64,000 nt of DNA from Paracoccus isoporae (GTDB lineage Bacteria; Pseudomonadota; Alphaproteobacteria; Rhodobacterales; Rhodobacteraceae): assembly GCF_900101865.1 (NCBI RefSeq), contig NZ_FNAH01000001.1, positions 248,001-312,000 on the forward strand, written 5' to 3'. The notes under the pieces were generated by a model. The model was not told where the DNA came from. It made no database searches and worked only from the letters and a program-made list of their open reading frames with translations. Positions 34,070 to 42,712 of the stretch are shown here, in pieces. Numbering within the stretch: position 1 is the stretch's first letter; every line of letters starts with the position of its first letter. The position numbers and the translations under genes are program-made.

Positions 34070-35215
34070 TTACAGCTTCAGCTCGCCCGGAAAGAAGTGG
34101 TCATAGGCAAGGGCGTAATCGGGCTTGTCCATCAGCTCGTAATAGACGGTGCGCTTCACCCAGTCGCGCTGGCTGTCCATGATCTTCTTGATCATCTCGT
34201 CCTGCTCAAGCTGGGTGATCATCTCCGACCAGGCCTCAAGCTGGGCCTGAAGGATCCCCTCGGGCGTCTTGTGGATGGTGACGCCCGATTCGTCGCGCAG
34301 TTTCAGCAGGTCGGCCGAGTAATTGTCGAGCGCGAAAGCGGTGTTGTAAGTCGAGACCGCCTCGACCCCGTGTTCCAGAATCGCGCGCAGATCCGGCTCC
34401 AGATCCTCCATCACATCGCGATTGAACAGGAATTCGAACGCCTCGGCGGCCTGGTGGTAGGAGCCCATATAGTAGTTCTTGGCCACATCCTGCGCACCGA
34501 AGCGCAAGTCCGAGGACGGGTTGTTGAACTCGAACGCGTCGATCACCCCGCGCTCCATCGCGGGCACAATCTCGCCGCCGGGCAACTGGGCCACGGACAT
34601 GCCCATGGATTGCAGCAGATCGGCGGCCAGACCGACCGTGCGGTATTTCATGCCGTTGATATCCTCGACCCCGCTGATCGGCTCCTTGAACCAGCCGAAC
34701 GGCTGCGCGGGCATCGGGAAGGCCATCAGGCCGACGACGTTCAGCCCCATCTGATCCTGCGTCAGCTCGCGATACAGCTCACGCCCGCCGCCGGCATAGA
34801 ACCAGCTCAGCATATTGTTCGGATCGCCGCCAAAGACCGGACCGGTGCCGAACAGAGACGCCGCCTTGTTCTTGCCGTACCAGTAGGCCGAGACCGAATG
34901 GGCGATGTCGATCACCCCGTCGCTGACCCCGTCCATCACCTGGAACGCGCCCACCACCGCGCCTGCGGGCAGCAGGTCGATCTGGATGCGGTCGCCCGAC
35001 ATGGCCTGCACGCGATCGACATATTGCTGCGCCATGGTCTGCCAGATATCGGATGCGGGCCAGCTCGTCTGCATCTTCAGCACCAGCGGCGACTGCGCGT
35101 TCACGGCCGGCGCGGCCAGAAGCGTGCTGGCGGCAGCCCCCCCGGCAATCGCACCGCCCCGGCGCAAGAACGAGCGGCGGTTCACGGACTTATCCTTGAC
35201 GGATGTGGTGGTCAT
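34070..35215 (-). CDS. TRAP transporter substrate-binding protein (TakP-like), Tat-exported
   Basis: A 381-residue periplasmic protein of the DctP superfamily, the TakP/FcbT1 branch that binds alpha-keto acids, mannitol or aromatic acids. The N-terminus carries a twin-arginine signal (NRRSFLRRGG) and a hydrophobic stretch ending in VNAQ. The body shows LKMQTSWPASD, SVSAYWYGKN and the family block GGEIVPAMERGVIDAFEF. The ATG at 35213-35215 is preceded by GGGAGG and gives the best Tat leader; a longer frame adds 21 unlikely residues. It is the first gene of the operon P-Q-M-amidase-small protein. Confidence 0.9.
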   Translation of the reverse strand: MTTTSVKDKSVNRRSFLRRGGAIAGGAAASTLLAAPAVNAQSPLVLKMQTSWPASDIWQTMAQQYVDRVQAMSGDRIQIDLLPAGAVVGAFQVMDGVSDGVIDIAHSVSAYWYGKNKAASLFGTGPVFGGDPNNMLSWFYAGGGRELYRELTQDQMGLNVVGLMAFPMPAQPFGWFKEPISGVEDINGMKYRTVGLAADLLQSMGMSVAQLPGGEIVPAMERGVIDAFEFNNPSSDLRFGAQDVAKNYYMGSYHQAAEAFEFLFNRDVMEDLEPDLRAILEHGVEAVSTYNTAFALDNYSADLLKLRDESGVTIHKTPEGILQAQLEAWSEMITQLEQDEMIKKIMDSQRDWVKRTVYYELMDKPDYALAYDHFFPGELKL

Positions 35216-35577
35216 TTCATTCCTCCCAGATGAACAGATGCAGCTCTTCTTTTCCGGCTGCCTGACATGTCTGTACAAACTGCATTCCGATCGCCCTGTC
35301 TTGCAACAAGTTTTTTATAGAGCCGGATCGCAACGCAGGCGTTGAAGGACGAATTCGCCACGATAGCTGGCCAACGCCCCCGCGGCACCGCGCATCATCG
35401 CGATATAGTCTGATCTTTCATGGATCAGCGGCGGGTGCCGGGCTGCGCGCGCGCGCGGATCGGCAGCTTGCCGTCCAGACAACAGCCACCCGGTTTCCCG
35501 GCCATTCCCGGAGGCATACGCGGCGCCAAAGGAGAAGCACCGCACCGCGGGCATGTGTCGGAGATATTGCTTGGAAA
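35216..35577 (-). promoter_or_regulatory. Upstream region of the TRAP-amidase operon
   Basis: No gene is supported in these 362 bp. On the minus strand TATAAA (plus 35314-35319) is followed four bases on by the inverted repeat CTTG-TTG-CAAG (plus 35300-35310). TTGTACAGACATGTCA then lies nearer the gene. The two TTGT-containing motifs could be operators of a GntR- or IclR-type regulator, which is not encoded nearby. A minus-strand frame running out of the tRNA is an artefact of the tRNA sequence. Confidence 0.35.
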
Positions 35578-35653
35578 TGGTGCCCGGAGGCGGATTCGAA
35601 CCACCGACACGCGGATTTTCAATCCGCTGCTCTACCAACTGAGCTATCCGGGC
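35578..35653 (-). tRNA. tRNA-Phe (anticodon GAA)
   Basis: A 76-base cloverleaf on the minus strand: acceptor arms GCCCGGA and TCCGGGC, D-arm AGCTCAGTTGGTAGAGC, and anticodon stem GCGGA/TCCGC with loop TTGAAAA giving GAA (Phe). The T-arm is GGTGGTTCGAATCC, with discriminator A and encoded CCA. It lies 67 bp after yacG on the same strand and may be cotranscribed with it. Confidence 0.98.
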
Positions 35654-35720
35654 ACGTCAGCCTTGGCTGAGGTGGGCCGTATTTACGCAAGCCAGAATGC
35701 AGTGTCTAGAGCCAAAAGCA

Positions 35721-35879
35721 TCATTCCTCTTCGCGGGGCGCGTCGGGGGACACCGGCTCCCCCGGAATGACGTAGTCGCCCCGCAGCCAATGCGCCAGAT
35801 CGACATCGGCGCAGCGCCTGGAGCAGAACGGGCGATAGGCCGCAACAGAGGGTTTCTTGCAGATCGGACAGTTTGCCAT
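35721..35879 (-). CDS. yacG: Zinc-finger protein YacG (DNA gyrase inhibitor family)
   Basis: A 52-residue protein with the YacG zinc site: MANCPIC gives the first Cys pair (4 and 7) and FCSRRC the second (19 and 23). The conserved [16 protein letters not shown] follows, then an acidic tail ending REEE. E. coli YacG binds four-Cys zinc and inhibits DNA gyrase through GyrB. The ATG overlaps the RNase E/G stop by one base pattern (TGATG), so translation is coupled. It is short enough to be missed by length-filtered gene finding. Confidence 0.93.
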   Translation of the reverse strand: MANCPICKKPSVAAYRPFCSRRCADVDLAHWLRGDYVIPGEPVSPDAPREEE

Positions 35880-36919
35880 CAGCCCTGCTCCAACAGAAGC
35901 GCCAGCGGAACCCGGTCGCGCTTGCGTGTCAACTCGAACAGCCCCATCGCGGTCCAGCCGAGCAGAACCGCATCGCCGCCATCGCCGCGGAAAGATTTCT
36001 TCAGCTCCTGCTCCAGCGTGCCGCGCTCCCGCTTGGAGATCGGCGCGAAGTCGATGACGATCTGACCGCCGAGGCCGCGCAGCCGAAGCTGGCGCGGCAG
36101 GTCGCGGGCCAGGGCGATATTCGCCTTCAGCGCGGCCTTGGGCGAAGTGTCGGGGCCGGTATTCACGTCGACGGCCAGCAGGGCGCGGGTGGGCTCGATC
36201 AGCGCAAAGGCGCCGCCGGACAGGGACATGCGGGGCGACAGCAACGCGTCAACGCGGTCCGCGATCTCCTCGGGCATGTCGTCCGCGTCCTCGACGGCGT
36301 CCGGCTCCGGGTCCGACCAGTCCTGCCAGGCGGTCTCGGACGGGGTCGGCGCGTCCAGCAGGAGTTCCGGGGCCCCTTCCGCATCCGCGGAAATCGCCGT
36401 GGCCAGATCGATTATCTGCGAGAGTTCGGCGGCAATCTCCGCGTCCTCGGCCTCGGCGCAGGCGCTGCGCAGGATCAGCCCGGTCTCGCGCTCCGCCAGG
36501 ACCGACTGCCCCAGCGATTGCAGCGCCGCGCGTCGGTCGGGATCACGGATCGAGCGCGAGATGTTCACGCCCGGCGCGGTTGGGGTGGCGATGCCGTAGC
36601 GGCCACGGATCAGCACCCGCGAGGTCAACGGCAGCGCCTTGCCCGGCTCGGCCGCGCCGCTGATCTGGACAAGCAGGTTCTGGCCTTCCCGCAGCCCGGA
36701 GCGGTCGCGCAGGTAGCCCGTGGCTCCGTCAGGCAGGCTTACGAACACGCCGCCCTGCCCCTTCATCAGCCGATTGACCCGACCGCGCAGGATGGCGCCG
36801 GGCGCAAATGCCTGAAGCCCCGCCGGATCGACCAGCAGGTCTTCCAGCCGTCCATCGACGACCAGGGCCGCCGCATCTCGCGACCCGAGCCGACCAAGCG
36901 CGATCTGATGTCCCTTCAA
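35879..36919 (-). CDS. Short ribonuclease E/G family protein lacking the zinc link
   Basis: A 346-residue endoribonuclease of the Rne/Rng catalytic family. An S1-like RNA-binding segment is at about 38-104. The Mg2+-binding acids lie in AVDVNTG (Asp251) and VIDFAP (Asp290), and FELTRKRDR ends the DNase-I-like domain. The chain then stops at LALLLEQG, before the CPxC zinc-link and small domain that let RNase E and G form tetramers. An insert of about 35 residues rich in Asp, Glu and Pro (about 180-215) interrupts the RNase H-like part. The TTG start overlaps the maf stop (TTGA), and its own stop overlaps yacG. Confidence 0.88.
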   Translation of the reverse strand: MKGHQIALGRLGSRDAAALVVDGRLEDLLVDPAGLQAFAPGAILRGRVNRLMKGQGGVFVSLPDGATGYLRDRSGLREGQNLLVQISGAAEPGKALPLTSRVLIRGRYGIATPTAPGVNISRSIRDPDRRAALQSLGQSVLAERETGLILRSACAEAEDAEIAAELSQIIDLATAISADAEGAPELLLDAPTPSETAWQDWSDPEPDAVEDADDMPEEIADRVDALLSPRMSLSGGAFALIEPTRALLAVDVNTGPDTSPKAALKANIALARDLPRQLRLRGLGGQIVIDFAPISKRERGTLEQELKKSFRGDGGDAVLLGWTAMGLFELTRKRDRVPLALLLEQG

Positions 36920-37518
36920 CTCCGATCCCCTTCCTGCGCCGCGGACCCGGAAGCGGCCCGCAGCAATGTCGAGGTTTCCGCCAGGGGCAGGCCGACAACG
37001 GCGCTGAAGGATCCGCTGATCCAACTTACAAACGCCCCGGCGCGCCCCTGGATGCCGTAGCCGCCGGCCTTGCCCACCCATTCGCCGCTGTCGAGATACG
37101 CCGTGATCTCGGCCGCGTCGAGCGGCCGCAGCCGCACGATGGTTTCGACAAGCCGGCTCCATTCCTGCCCGTCGCTGCGCAGGCAGATCGCGGTCATCAC
37201 CCTGTGCCGCCGCCCGGAGAGGAGCCGCAGGAACGCCCCCGCCTCGTCGCGGGAGGCCGGCTTGCCCAGTATCCTGCGCCCGGCCGTCACAACTGTATCG
37301 GCCGTGAGCACCATCTCGCCCGTCTCCAGCTTCAGTGCGGCGGCCTTTTCGGCAGCCATGCGCCGGACATAGTCGCGCGGCCGCTCGCCCGGATTTGGGG
37401 TTTCGTCGATATCGGCCGGGCGCACCTCGTCCGGTACCACGCCGATCTGGGACAGAAGGTCCAGGCGGCGCGGGCTGGCCGAACCGAGGATGAGGCGAGG
37501 TCTGGATAGATCGGGCAT
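36916..37518 (-). CDS. maf: Maf family nucleoside triphosphate pyrophosphatase
   Basis: A 200-residue Maf/Ham1-like housecleaning enzyme that hydrolyses non-canonical or canonical NTPs to NMP and pyrophosphate. [14 protein letters not shown] (8-21) holds the conserved SxR and Arg, with PADIDE and ADTVV (catalytic Asp near 77) and [13 protein letters not shown] after it. I take the ATG at 37516-37518, which places the SASPRR motif at residue 12; an upstream in-frame start would add 17 residues. It is the first gene of maf-rng-yacG after infA, an arrangement common in alphaproteobacteria. Confidence 0.92.
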   Translation of the reverse strand: MPDLSRPRLILGSASPRRLDLLSQIGVVPDEVRPADIDETPNPGERPRDYVRRMAAEKAAALKLETGEMVLTADTVVTAGRRILGKPASRDEAGAFLRLLSGRRHRVMTAICLRSDGQEWSRLVETIVRLRPLDAAEITAYLDSGEWVGKAGGYGIQGRAGAFVSWISGSFSAVVGLPLAETSTLLRAASGSAAQEGDRS

Positions 37519-37637
37519 GTCCGGGCCAGAATTCAGTGACGCCACCGACCTAACCGGGATGGCGGGCATTGGGAAGCGAACCGGCGATCATCGGCCCTGC
37601 GGTCTGCCCGATTGCACCCGCATTGCCGGACTCCGCG

Positions 37638-37856
37638 TCACTTGAAGCGGTAATTGATCCGCCCCTTGGTCAGGTCATAGGTGTTCATTTCCACCTGAAC
37701 CTTGTCGCCGGCCAGAACCCGGATGCGGTTCTTCCGCATCTTTCCTGCCATATGCGCGATGATCTCATGGCCGTTTTCAAGCTCGACCCGGAATGTCGCG
37801 TTGGGCAGGAGTTCCTTCACGACGCCTGGGAATTCGAGCATTTCTTCCTTGGCCAT
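37638..37856 (-). CDS. infA: Translation initiation factor IF-1
   Basis: A 72-residue S1/OB-fold protein that blocks the ribosomal A site during initiation. [13 protein letters not shown], the conserved [19 protein letters not shown] block and YDLTKGRI are standard; the length is exactly that of the family. The ATG is preceded by AAGGAG five bases away, and an upstream in-frame start is unlikely. It has its own 206-bp upstream region after the FliM-like gene and 119 bp before maf. Confidence 0.97.
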   Translation of the reverse strand: MAKEEMLEFPGVVKELLPNATFRVELENGHEIIAHMAGKMRKNRIRVLAGDKVQVEMNTYDLTKGRINYRFK

Positions 37857-38062
37857 GGTCACTCCTTGACAGCGCTCCCGCATGACAGGCGGGCGCAGGT
37901 TAGATGCGTCCGTCAAGTCGGGTTTTCAAGGGAAAAATCGCGGAGGGCACCGTTTCGCGTCGTTCTCGTGACAAAAGCGGCGCTTTTTACGCGCCTCGGG
38001 TCTGGTTCGGATCGTGACAATCCCGTGACGGCGGTGATCGGGCGGTAACAAGGCCGGGGATG

Positions 38063-39316
38063 TCAGTCAGACAGGGCCTGCGCCAGATCCGGGGCCGCGT
38101 CAGTCCCTTCCATTGGCGTCGCACCGTTGAGGTCAGATCGGAACTGGTCCGGCAGGGAGGCGTCGCCGATCGGCGGCTCGGCGAGCAGGTTTTGCGAGGC
38201 CTCGGGGACGGACCCATCTCCGGCCGCGTCAAAAACATTCTCGGGCGCGGCTGCATGGTCATCGGCAGGCTGCGCGGCTGTCAGTTCGCCGGGCGCAGTC
38301 GCAATTGGCCCCGGCCCCGCGCTCTCGCTCTCGGGCGTCTTGACCGCCGCAGACTGGATACGGATCGCCCGGTAGCCGTGAAACGCGCCCAGCTTTCCGC
38401 GCGCCACGATTCCGCCTGCACTGGTTTCCAGCCAGGCAGAGGTCATCACGCCGGGCGGCAGCTTCAATTCCACCCCGTCCTTGAGGGCGCGGATCTCACG
38501 CAGCGACATGCGACGGCGGCACAATATGGCGTTCAGCATGATCGGGATCTCGCGGACCGATATGGCCCGATATGCGCCGCCTTGCGGCGCTGCGCGATCT
38601 GCATCGGGTTGCCCGCGATATGCTTTCGGCGGTTGCGCGGCGCCAGCCTCTCCGGCCGGAAGAAACGCAATGAACCGCCCGTCGCGCGTGATGCCGTCGC
38701 CGAGCCGGGCCGTCAGCGCAAGGTGATGATACGCCCCGTCCTCCAGCAGCAGGCCAAGGGTGTCAGGCGCTGCGACCTGGCTGGCGAATCGGAATGTCGT
38801 CAGGTCCGCCATCTGCGGCATCGGGGCGAGATCGCGCGACAGGCCGGCCAGCACCGCATTGACGAGTTCGGCGCAAAGCGCCGCGTCAGTGCGGGTCGGA
38901 TGCCGGTCGCGCGGAGACGCATCGCCGATCCGGCCTGTTGCCTGGATTTCGATCACCGAGGCAAGCAGGCGCGGGCAGATCGCCACCACGCCGACCGCGC
39001 CGGTGGCGTCTTCGACCAGCAGGATCAGCGCCCGCTCCGGCAACAATTCCCCGATCTCGGCCGCCGAGGCCCGCCCGACACTGACCATGACCGGCCTTGC
39101 GGGCTGGTCGAAGGCACGCTGCGCGACTTGCATGAAGACGGAGGCGAAGATCCGCTCCGGCGTGGCCGAGACCGGCAGAGCCGATTCCGGCGGCGATGCG
39201 GGACGCGCGGAGCCGCGGAGAAGATGGCGGGCAAGTGCTATGGCGGTCGGTGACCGCTGGCCGGGAACCCTGCCCGCAGCCCCAGCCACGTCGCGCCTGT
39301 TCGTCTCAGCCGTCAC
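38063..39316 (-). CDS. FliM/FliN-family flagellar motor switch-like protein, orphan
   Basis: A protein of about 417 residues. The middle region (about 65-215) resembles the FliM core. The segment about 255-325 (EIPIMLNAIL, LREIRALKDGVELKLPPG, FHGYRAIRI) is a SPOA domain, the C-terminal fold of FliM and FliN that forms the switch ring. An Ala/Pro/Asp-rich tail of about 95 residues follows. The GTG at 39316 is one start option; another GTG lies at 39358, and neither has a good ribosome site. No other flagellar gene is near. Rhodobacterales often have FliM apart from the main cluster, so it may still serve the motor. Confidence 0.72.
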   Translation of the reverse strand: MTAETNRRDVAGAAGRVPGQRSPTAIALARHLLRGSARPASPPESALPVSATPERIFASVFMQVAQRAFDQPARPVMVSVGRASAAEIGELLPERALILLVEDATGAVGVVAICPRLLASVIEIQATGRIGDASPRDRHPTRTDAALCAELVNAVLAGLSRDLAPMPQMADLTTFRFASQVAAPDTLGLLLEDGAYHHLALTARLGDGITRDGRFIAFLPAGEAGAAQPPKAYRGQPDADRAAPQGGAYRAISVREIPIMLNAILCRRRMSLREIRALKDGVELKLPPGVMTSAWLETSAGGIVARGKLGAFHGYRAIRIQSAAVKTPESESAGPGPIATAPGELTAAQPADDHAAAPENVFDAAGDGSVPEASQNLLAEPPIGDASLPDQFRSDLNGATPMEGTDAAPDLAQALSD

Positions 39317-39378
39317 GATATACCGCCCGCATCGCTCATATGCACCGCAAACCTGCACGACGCAGCTTTATTTTCGGT

Positions 39379-42015
39379 TTACGGAGCTGCACCGAAATCC
39401 GGCGGATGCTGCGGCAGGTCCAGCCGGAACGCGGCGCCGTCATGCCCCGGCAGATAGGTGATCGAGCCGCCGAGCGCGTCCATCACGTTGCGCGAGATCG
39501 CCAGGCCCAGCCCGGCCCCGCCCGCCCGCGAGGGATCGTTCAGCCGGGCGAATTTCTCGAAGATCATGTCCTGCTGGTCTGCGGCGATGCCGGATCCGTT
39601 ATCCATGATGTCAATCTGTGCCCCGCCGCCCGCCTGGCGGACCCGGATGGTCAGGCGCGGCCGGGCCGCGTCGCAGTATTTCCGCGCATTCCCGATCAGG
39701 TTGATGAGCACCTGCAACAGCCGGTCGGGATCGGTGATGACCATCAGATGCTCGGCCGGCAGATCACGGTCGACGGTCATGCCCTGATCCTGGCTGGCGG
39801 CGGAGCTCGCCTCCAATGCCCGCGAGATGAGCTGGTGCAGATTGACCACCGCCGGCGACAGCCGGGCACGGCCGCTTTCCAGCACCGACAGGTCCAGCAG
39901 ATCATCCAGCAGCCGCGTCAGCCGCGACGCTTCGTCATGGATGATCCCCGCAAAGCGCGCCCGGTCATCCGCCGCAATATCCGGCAGCTTCAGCAACTCG
40001 GAAAACGCCCGCACCGAGGTCATCGGCGTGCGCAACTCATGGCTGATCTGGCCCAGGAAGGCGTCCTTCTGCACTGACAACGCCGAGAGCCGGTCATTGG
40101 CTTCCTGGAGTCGGCGGGCGGTTCGGGCCAGCTCGTCGGAATCGTCCTTGAGCTGTTGTGCGCGCTGCTTGGCGCGCTGCGCCTCGCCTGCCACCTCCAT
40201 CAGCTCGGCCATGGTGGTCGGACGCTGACCGGCAACCTGCGCCAGCATGGCATGCGCCGTGGCGGTGCCGACCGCGCCGGCAAGCCTGCGCTCCAGCCGC
40301 GACAGGAAACCCGCATTCACATCCGGCAGGAATCCCGATTTGCCTTGCCGCTCGGCCTCGGCGCGGAAGACGCGCAGCGCCTCGTCCCCGCCCCAGACCC
40401 GCCGCGCGAGCGCCAGCAGCGCCTCGGCCCGCGCCGCGCCATCGGATCTGGGCGGGGCGGCGGCCGCGGCGGCCTCCGGTGCGACGGCATGCACGAAGGA
40501 CAACGCCTGCAGGCGTTCCTGCGGATCGGGCAGCGTGATGAGCGATACCGAGGTGAACAGCACGGTGTTCAAACCCAGCGAAATGAAGACCGCCGCGGCC
40601 AGCGGGTCAACCGGGCCGAAATGAAGTTCCGAGGATACGCCGAGCGAGGGCAGGAACACCAGGGCCATCCAGACCGTCCCCCCGGCCGAGATCCCGGCAT
40701 AGGCCCCCATCCGCGTCGCCCCCCGCCACAGCAGCCCGCCCAGCATGGCGGGCAGCAACTGCGCCACGCCGACAAAGGCCACCGTTCCCATCGCCGCAAG
40801 CGCCTGCCCTCCGCCCACCGCCTGATAGCCCGCGCCCAGCCCGATCACCGCCAGGATCGCGATACGGCGCGACGCCAGCAACGGGCCGCGAATATCGGCC
40901 TGAACGGTGTCGGAGGGATCGACGCGGCGCAGCGCAAGGATCATCGGCACCAGCCAGTGGTTGGAAATCATCGTGGCAAGCGCGATCGCACTGATGATGA
41001 CCATCGAGGTCGCGCTGCTCAGCCCGCCCAGAAATACCAGCAGCGCCAGGCCGTCGGCCCCCTGCGACATCGGCAGATGCAGCACGTAGAGATCGGCTGA
41101 GACATTTGCCGGCAAAAGATCCTGCCCGACAACGGCAATCGGCAGCACGAAGAGCGACATGGCCAGCAGATAGGCCGGGAAAGCCCAGGCGGCCGAGCTA
41201 AGCGGAGATTCGTCGGCAGGCTCGATCACCATGACCTGAAACATGCGCGGCAAGGTCAGCACCGCGGCTGCGGACACGGCAATCAGCGCCGTCCAGCGAT
41301 CCGGGCGCAACGCCCAGCCTTCCGCCTCGGCAGAGGCGGCATGCTCCGCGATGCGGCTCAGCAGATCGGCCGGACCGCCCGCCAGCCCCCAGACCACCCA
41401 GATCCCGAGCGCCAGGAACGCGACCAGCTTGACCACCGCTTCAACGGCGATGGCCATCACCACGCCGTGATGGCGCTCATCTGCGGCGAGGTTGCGGGTG
41501 CCGAACAGGATGGTGAACACGGACAACCCGCCCGCGACCCACAGATCCAGCCGTCCCGGCAGCGTGTCGCCGGGGCCGAAAGCCGCGAAGGACAGCGCGA
41601 TGGATTGCAGTTGCAGGGCCAGATACGGGGTGGCGGCAATCAGCGCGATCAGCGTGATGAGGGCGGCGAGCGGATTGGACTTGCCGAACCGGGCCGAGAT
41701 CAGGTCGGCCACCGATGTGACGCGGTGCATGCGCGACACCCGCACCAGCCGGCGCAGCCCCCACCAGCTTCCGGCCAGAACCACGGTCGGGCCGAGGTAG
41801 ATTGTGGCGAATTCCAGCCCGCTCCGACTGGCATTGCCGACCGCGCCGTAAAAGGTCCAGGCCGTGCAGTAGACCGACAGCGACAGCGTGTAGACGACCG
41901 GGCGATCGGTCCAGCCGGTGCGGCCGCGCGCCGCCGCCCGATCCGCCGCCCAGGCCACTCCGAAGAGCAGCCCGACATAGATCAGCGCCGCGACGACAAG
42001 CGCATCGAAGCTCAT
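39379..42015 (-). CDS. Sodium/solute symporter-domain sensor histidine kinase
   Basis: An 878-residue fusion. Residues about 1-500 form an SSS-family transporter domain with about 13 helices (TAWTFYGAVGNAS, LPRMFQVMVIEP and FLGGLSSATSMVII are SSS-like). A coiled linker follows (about 600-645). The HisKA domain is next with ISHELRTP and the phospho-acceptor His659, then HATPase with NLIGNARKY, DIMDNGSGIA and GGAGLGLAIS. The layout is that of CbrA of Pseudomonas and its relatives, in which a transporter domain senses or carries a nutrient. There is no receiver domain. The ATG overlaps the small membrane gene stop (ATGA), and a separate receiver protein is encoded two genes upstream. Confidence 0.92.
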   Translation of the reverse strand: MSFDALVVAALIYVGLLFGVAWAADRAAARGRTGWTDRPVVYTLSLSVYCTAWTFYGAVGNASRSGLEFATIYLGPTVVLAGSWWGLRRLVRVSRMHRVTSVADLISARFGKSNPLAALITLIALIAATPYLALQLQSIALSFAAFGPGDTLPGRLDLWVAGGLSVFTILFGTRNLAADERHHGVVMAIAVEAVVKLVAFLALGIWVVWGLAGGPADLLSRIAEHAASAEAEGWALRPDRWTALIAVSAAAVLTLPRMFQVMVIEPADESPLSSAAWAFPAYLLAMSLFVLPIAVVGQDLLPANVSADLYVLHLPMSQGADGLALLVFLGGLSSATSMVIISAIALATMISNHWLVPMILALRRVDPSDTVQADIRGPLLASRRIAILAVIGLGAGYQAVGGGQALAAMGTVAFVGVAQLLPAMLGGLLWRGATRMGAYAGISAGGTVWMALVFLPSLGVSSELHFGPVDPLAAAVFISLGLNTVLFTSVSLITLPDPQERLQALSFVHAVAPEAAAAAAPPRSDGAARAEALLALARRVWGGDEALRVFRAEAERQGKSGFLPDVNAGFLSRLERRLAGAVGTATAHAMLAQVAGQRPTTMAELMEVAGEAQRAKQRAQQLKDDSDELARTARRLQEANDRLSALSVQKDAFLGQISHELRTPMTSVRAFSELLKLPDIAADDRARFAGIIHDEASRLTRLLDDLLDLSVLESGRARLSPAVVNLHQLISRALEASSAASQDQGMTVDRDLPAEHLMVITDPDRLLQVLINLIGNARKYCDAARPRLTIRVRQAGGGAQIDIMDNGSGIAADQQDMIFEKFARLNDPSRAGGAGLGLAISRNVMDALGGSITYLPGHDGAAFRLDLPQHPPDFGAAP

Positions 42016-42269
42016 GCGTCAGGGTCCGCCGGTTTCGGCTTGCGCGCCAGCCGCCGATGCAGCAGCGCCGAGGCGATGACCACGGTGAGCCACAGCGAGA
42101 AGATCCAGATCACCCCGCCTGCCCCCGATAACGCCGCCGGTGCCAGCCAGACCGGCACCAGCAGGGCGCACAGCGTCACCACCGGAAACAGCTTCGCCGC
42201 ATCGCCCAGCCTGCGGCGGCGATAGGCGCTGCGTTCGAGAAAGATCGGGCGGTCGGAGGGCAAGCTCAT
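42012..42269 (-). CDS. Small two-helix membrane protein (symporter small-subunit-like)
   Basis: An 85-residue protein with a polar N-terminus (PIFLERSAYRRRRLGDAAK), two transmembrane helices (about 28-50 and 53-70) and a basic tail. The pattern resembles the small companion subunits of some SSS transporters (DUF4212/YhdT type), which are encoded next to their symporters. Here the next gene downstream is an SSS-kinase fusion, with a four-base overlap at each end of this gene. A structural partner of the kinase's transporter domain is therefore plausible; the family call is by eye only. Confidence 0.75.
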   Translation of the reverse strand: MSLPSDRPIFLERSAYRRRRLGDAAKLFPVVTLCALLVPVWLAPAALSGAGGVIWIFSLWLTVVIASALLHRRLARKPKPADPDA

Positions 42270-42643
42270 CGAGGCGCCCCCAGCATGTCCCGGACGATCC
42301 GGCGCAGCTCGTCATTGTCGAAGGGCTTGGCCAGCACCCGGTCCGCCTTGCTTGAGGAGATCCCGCCGCGCCCGGACATTCCGCGCGCGGTCAGCATCAG
42401 CACCGGCAGATGGCGGAGCGCATGATCCGCCCGCAGCGCCTCCAGCACCTCCAGGCCGGAGCGGGCGGGCAGCATCACGTCCAGCACGATCAGCTTCGGC
42501 CGCAGGTGGGCAATCTGCGACAGCGCCTCGCCACCCTCGTGCCAATGCGCCAACGACCAGCCATCACGCGACAGGATGAAGCGGACCGCCTCGGCAATAT
42601 TGGGCTCGTCCTCGATCAGCAGAATATCGATGACATGAGACAT
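42266..42643 (-). CDS. Single-domain response regulator
   Basis: A 125-residue receiver domain without an output domain. The acidic pocket Glu11-Asp12, the phospho-acceptor Asp55 (LIVLDVMLPA), Thr85 and Lys106 (LAKPF) are all present. The ATG at 42641-42643 is preceded by GGAGGAGGGG, a strong site; the longer frame upstream is unlikely. Its stop overlaps the small membrane gene, so receiver, small protein and SSS kinase form one translational unit. Lacking a DNA-binding part, it should act by protein contact or pass phosphate on. Confidence 0.92.
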   Translation of the reverse strand: MSHVIDILLIEDEPNIAEAVRFILSRDGWSLAHWHEGGEALSQIAHLRPKLIVLDVMLPARSGLEVLEALRADHALRHLPVLMLTARGMSGRGGISSSKADRVLAKPFDNDELRRIVRDMLGAPR

Positions 42644-42712
42644 GCGCGGCCCCTCCTCCCCAACCGGATTAGGCGCGCGGGGCGCCCCTGTCAAAGCGCG
42701 TCTCGCCGCCCG

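Noticed and set aside
35315-35638. Minus-strand frame beginning with MVEQRIENPRVGGSNPPPG
   Set aside because: The start is a translation of the tRNA-Phe gene itself, a well-known annotation artefact; the rest has no recognisable domain.
38063-39358. Longer GTG start (39358) for the FliM-like gene
   Set aside because: Neither start has a good ribosome site, but the extra 14 residues (MQVCGAYERCGRYI) look unlike a FliM N-terminus; the choice remains uncertain.
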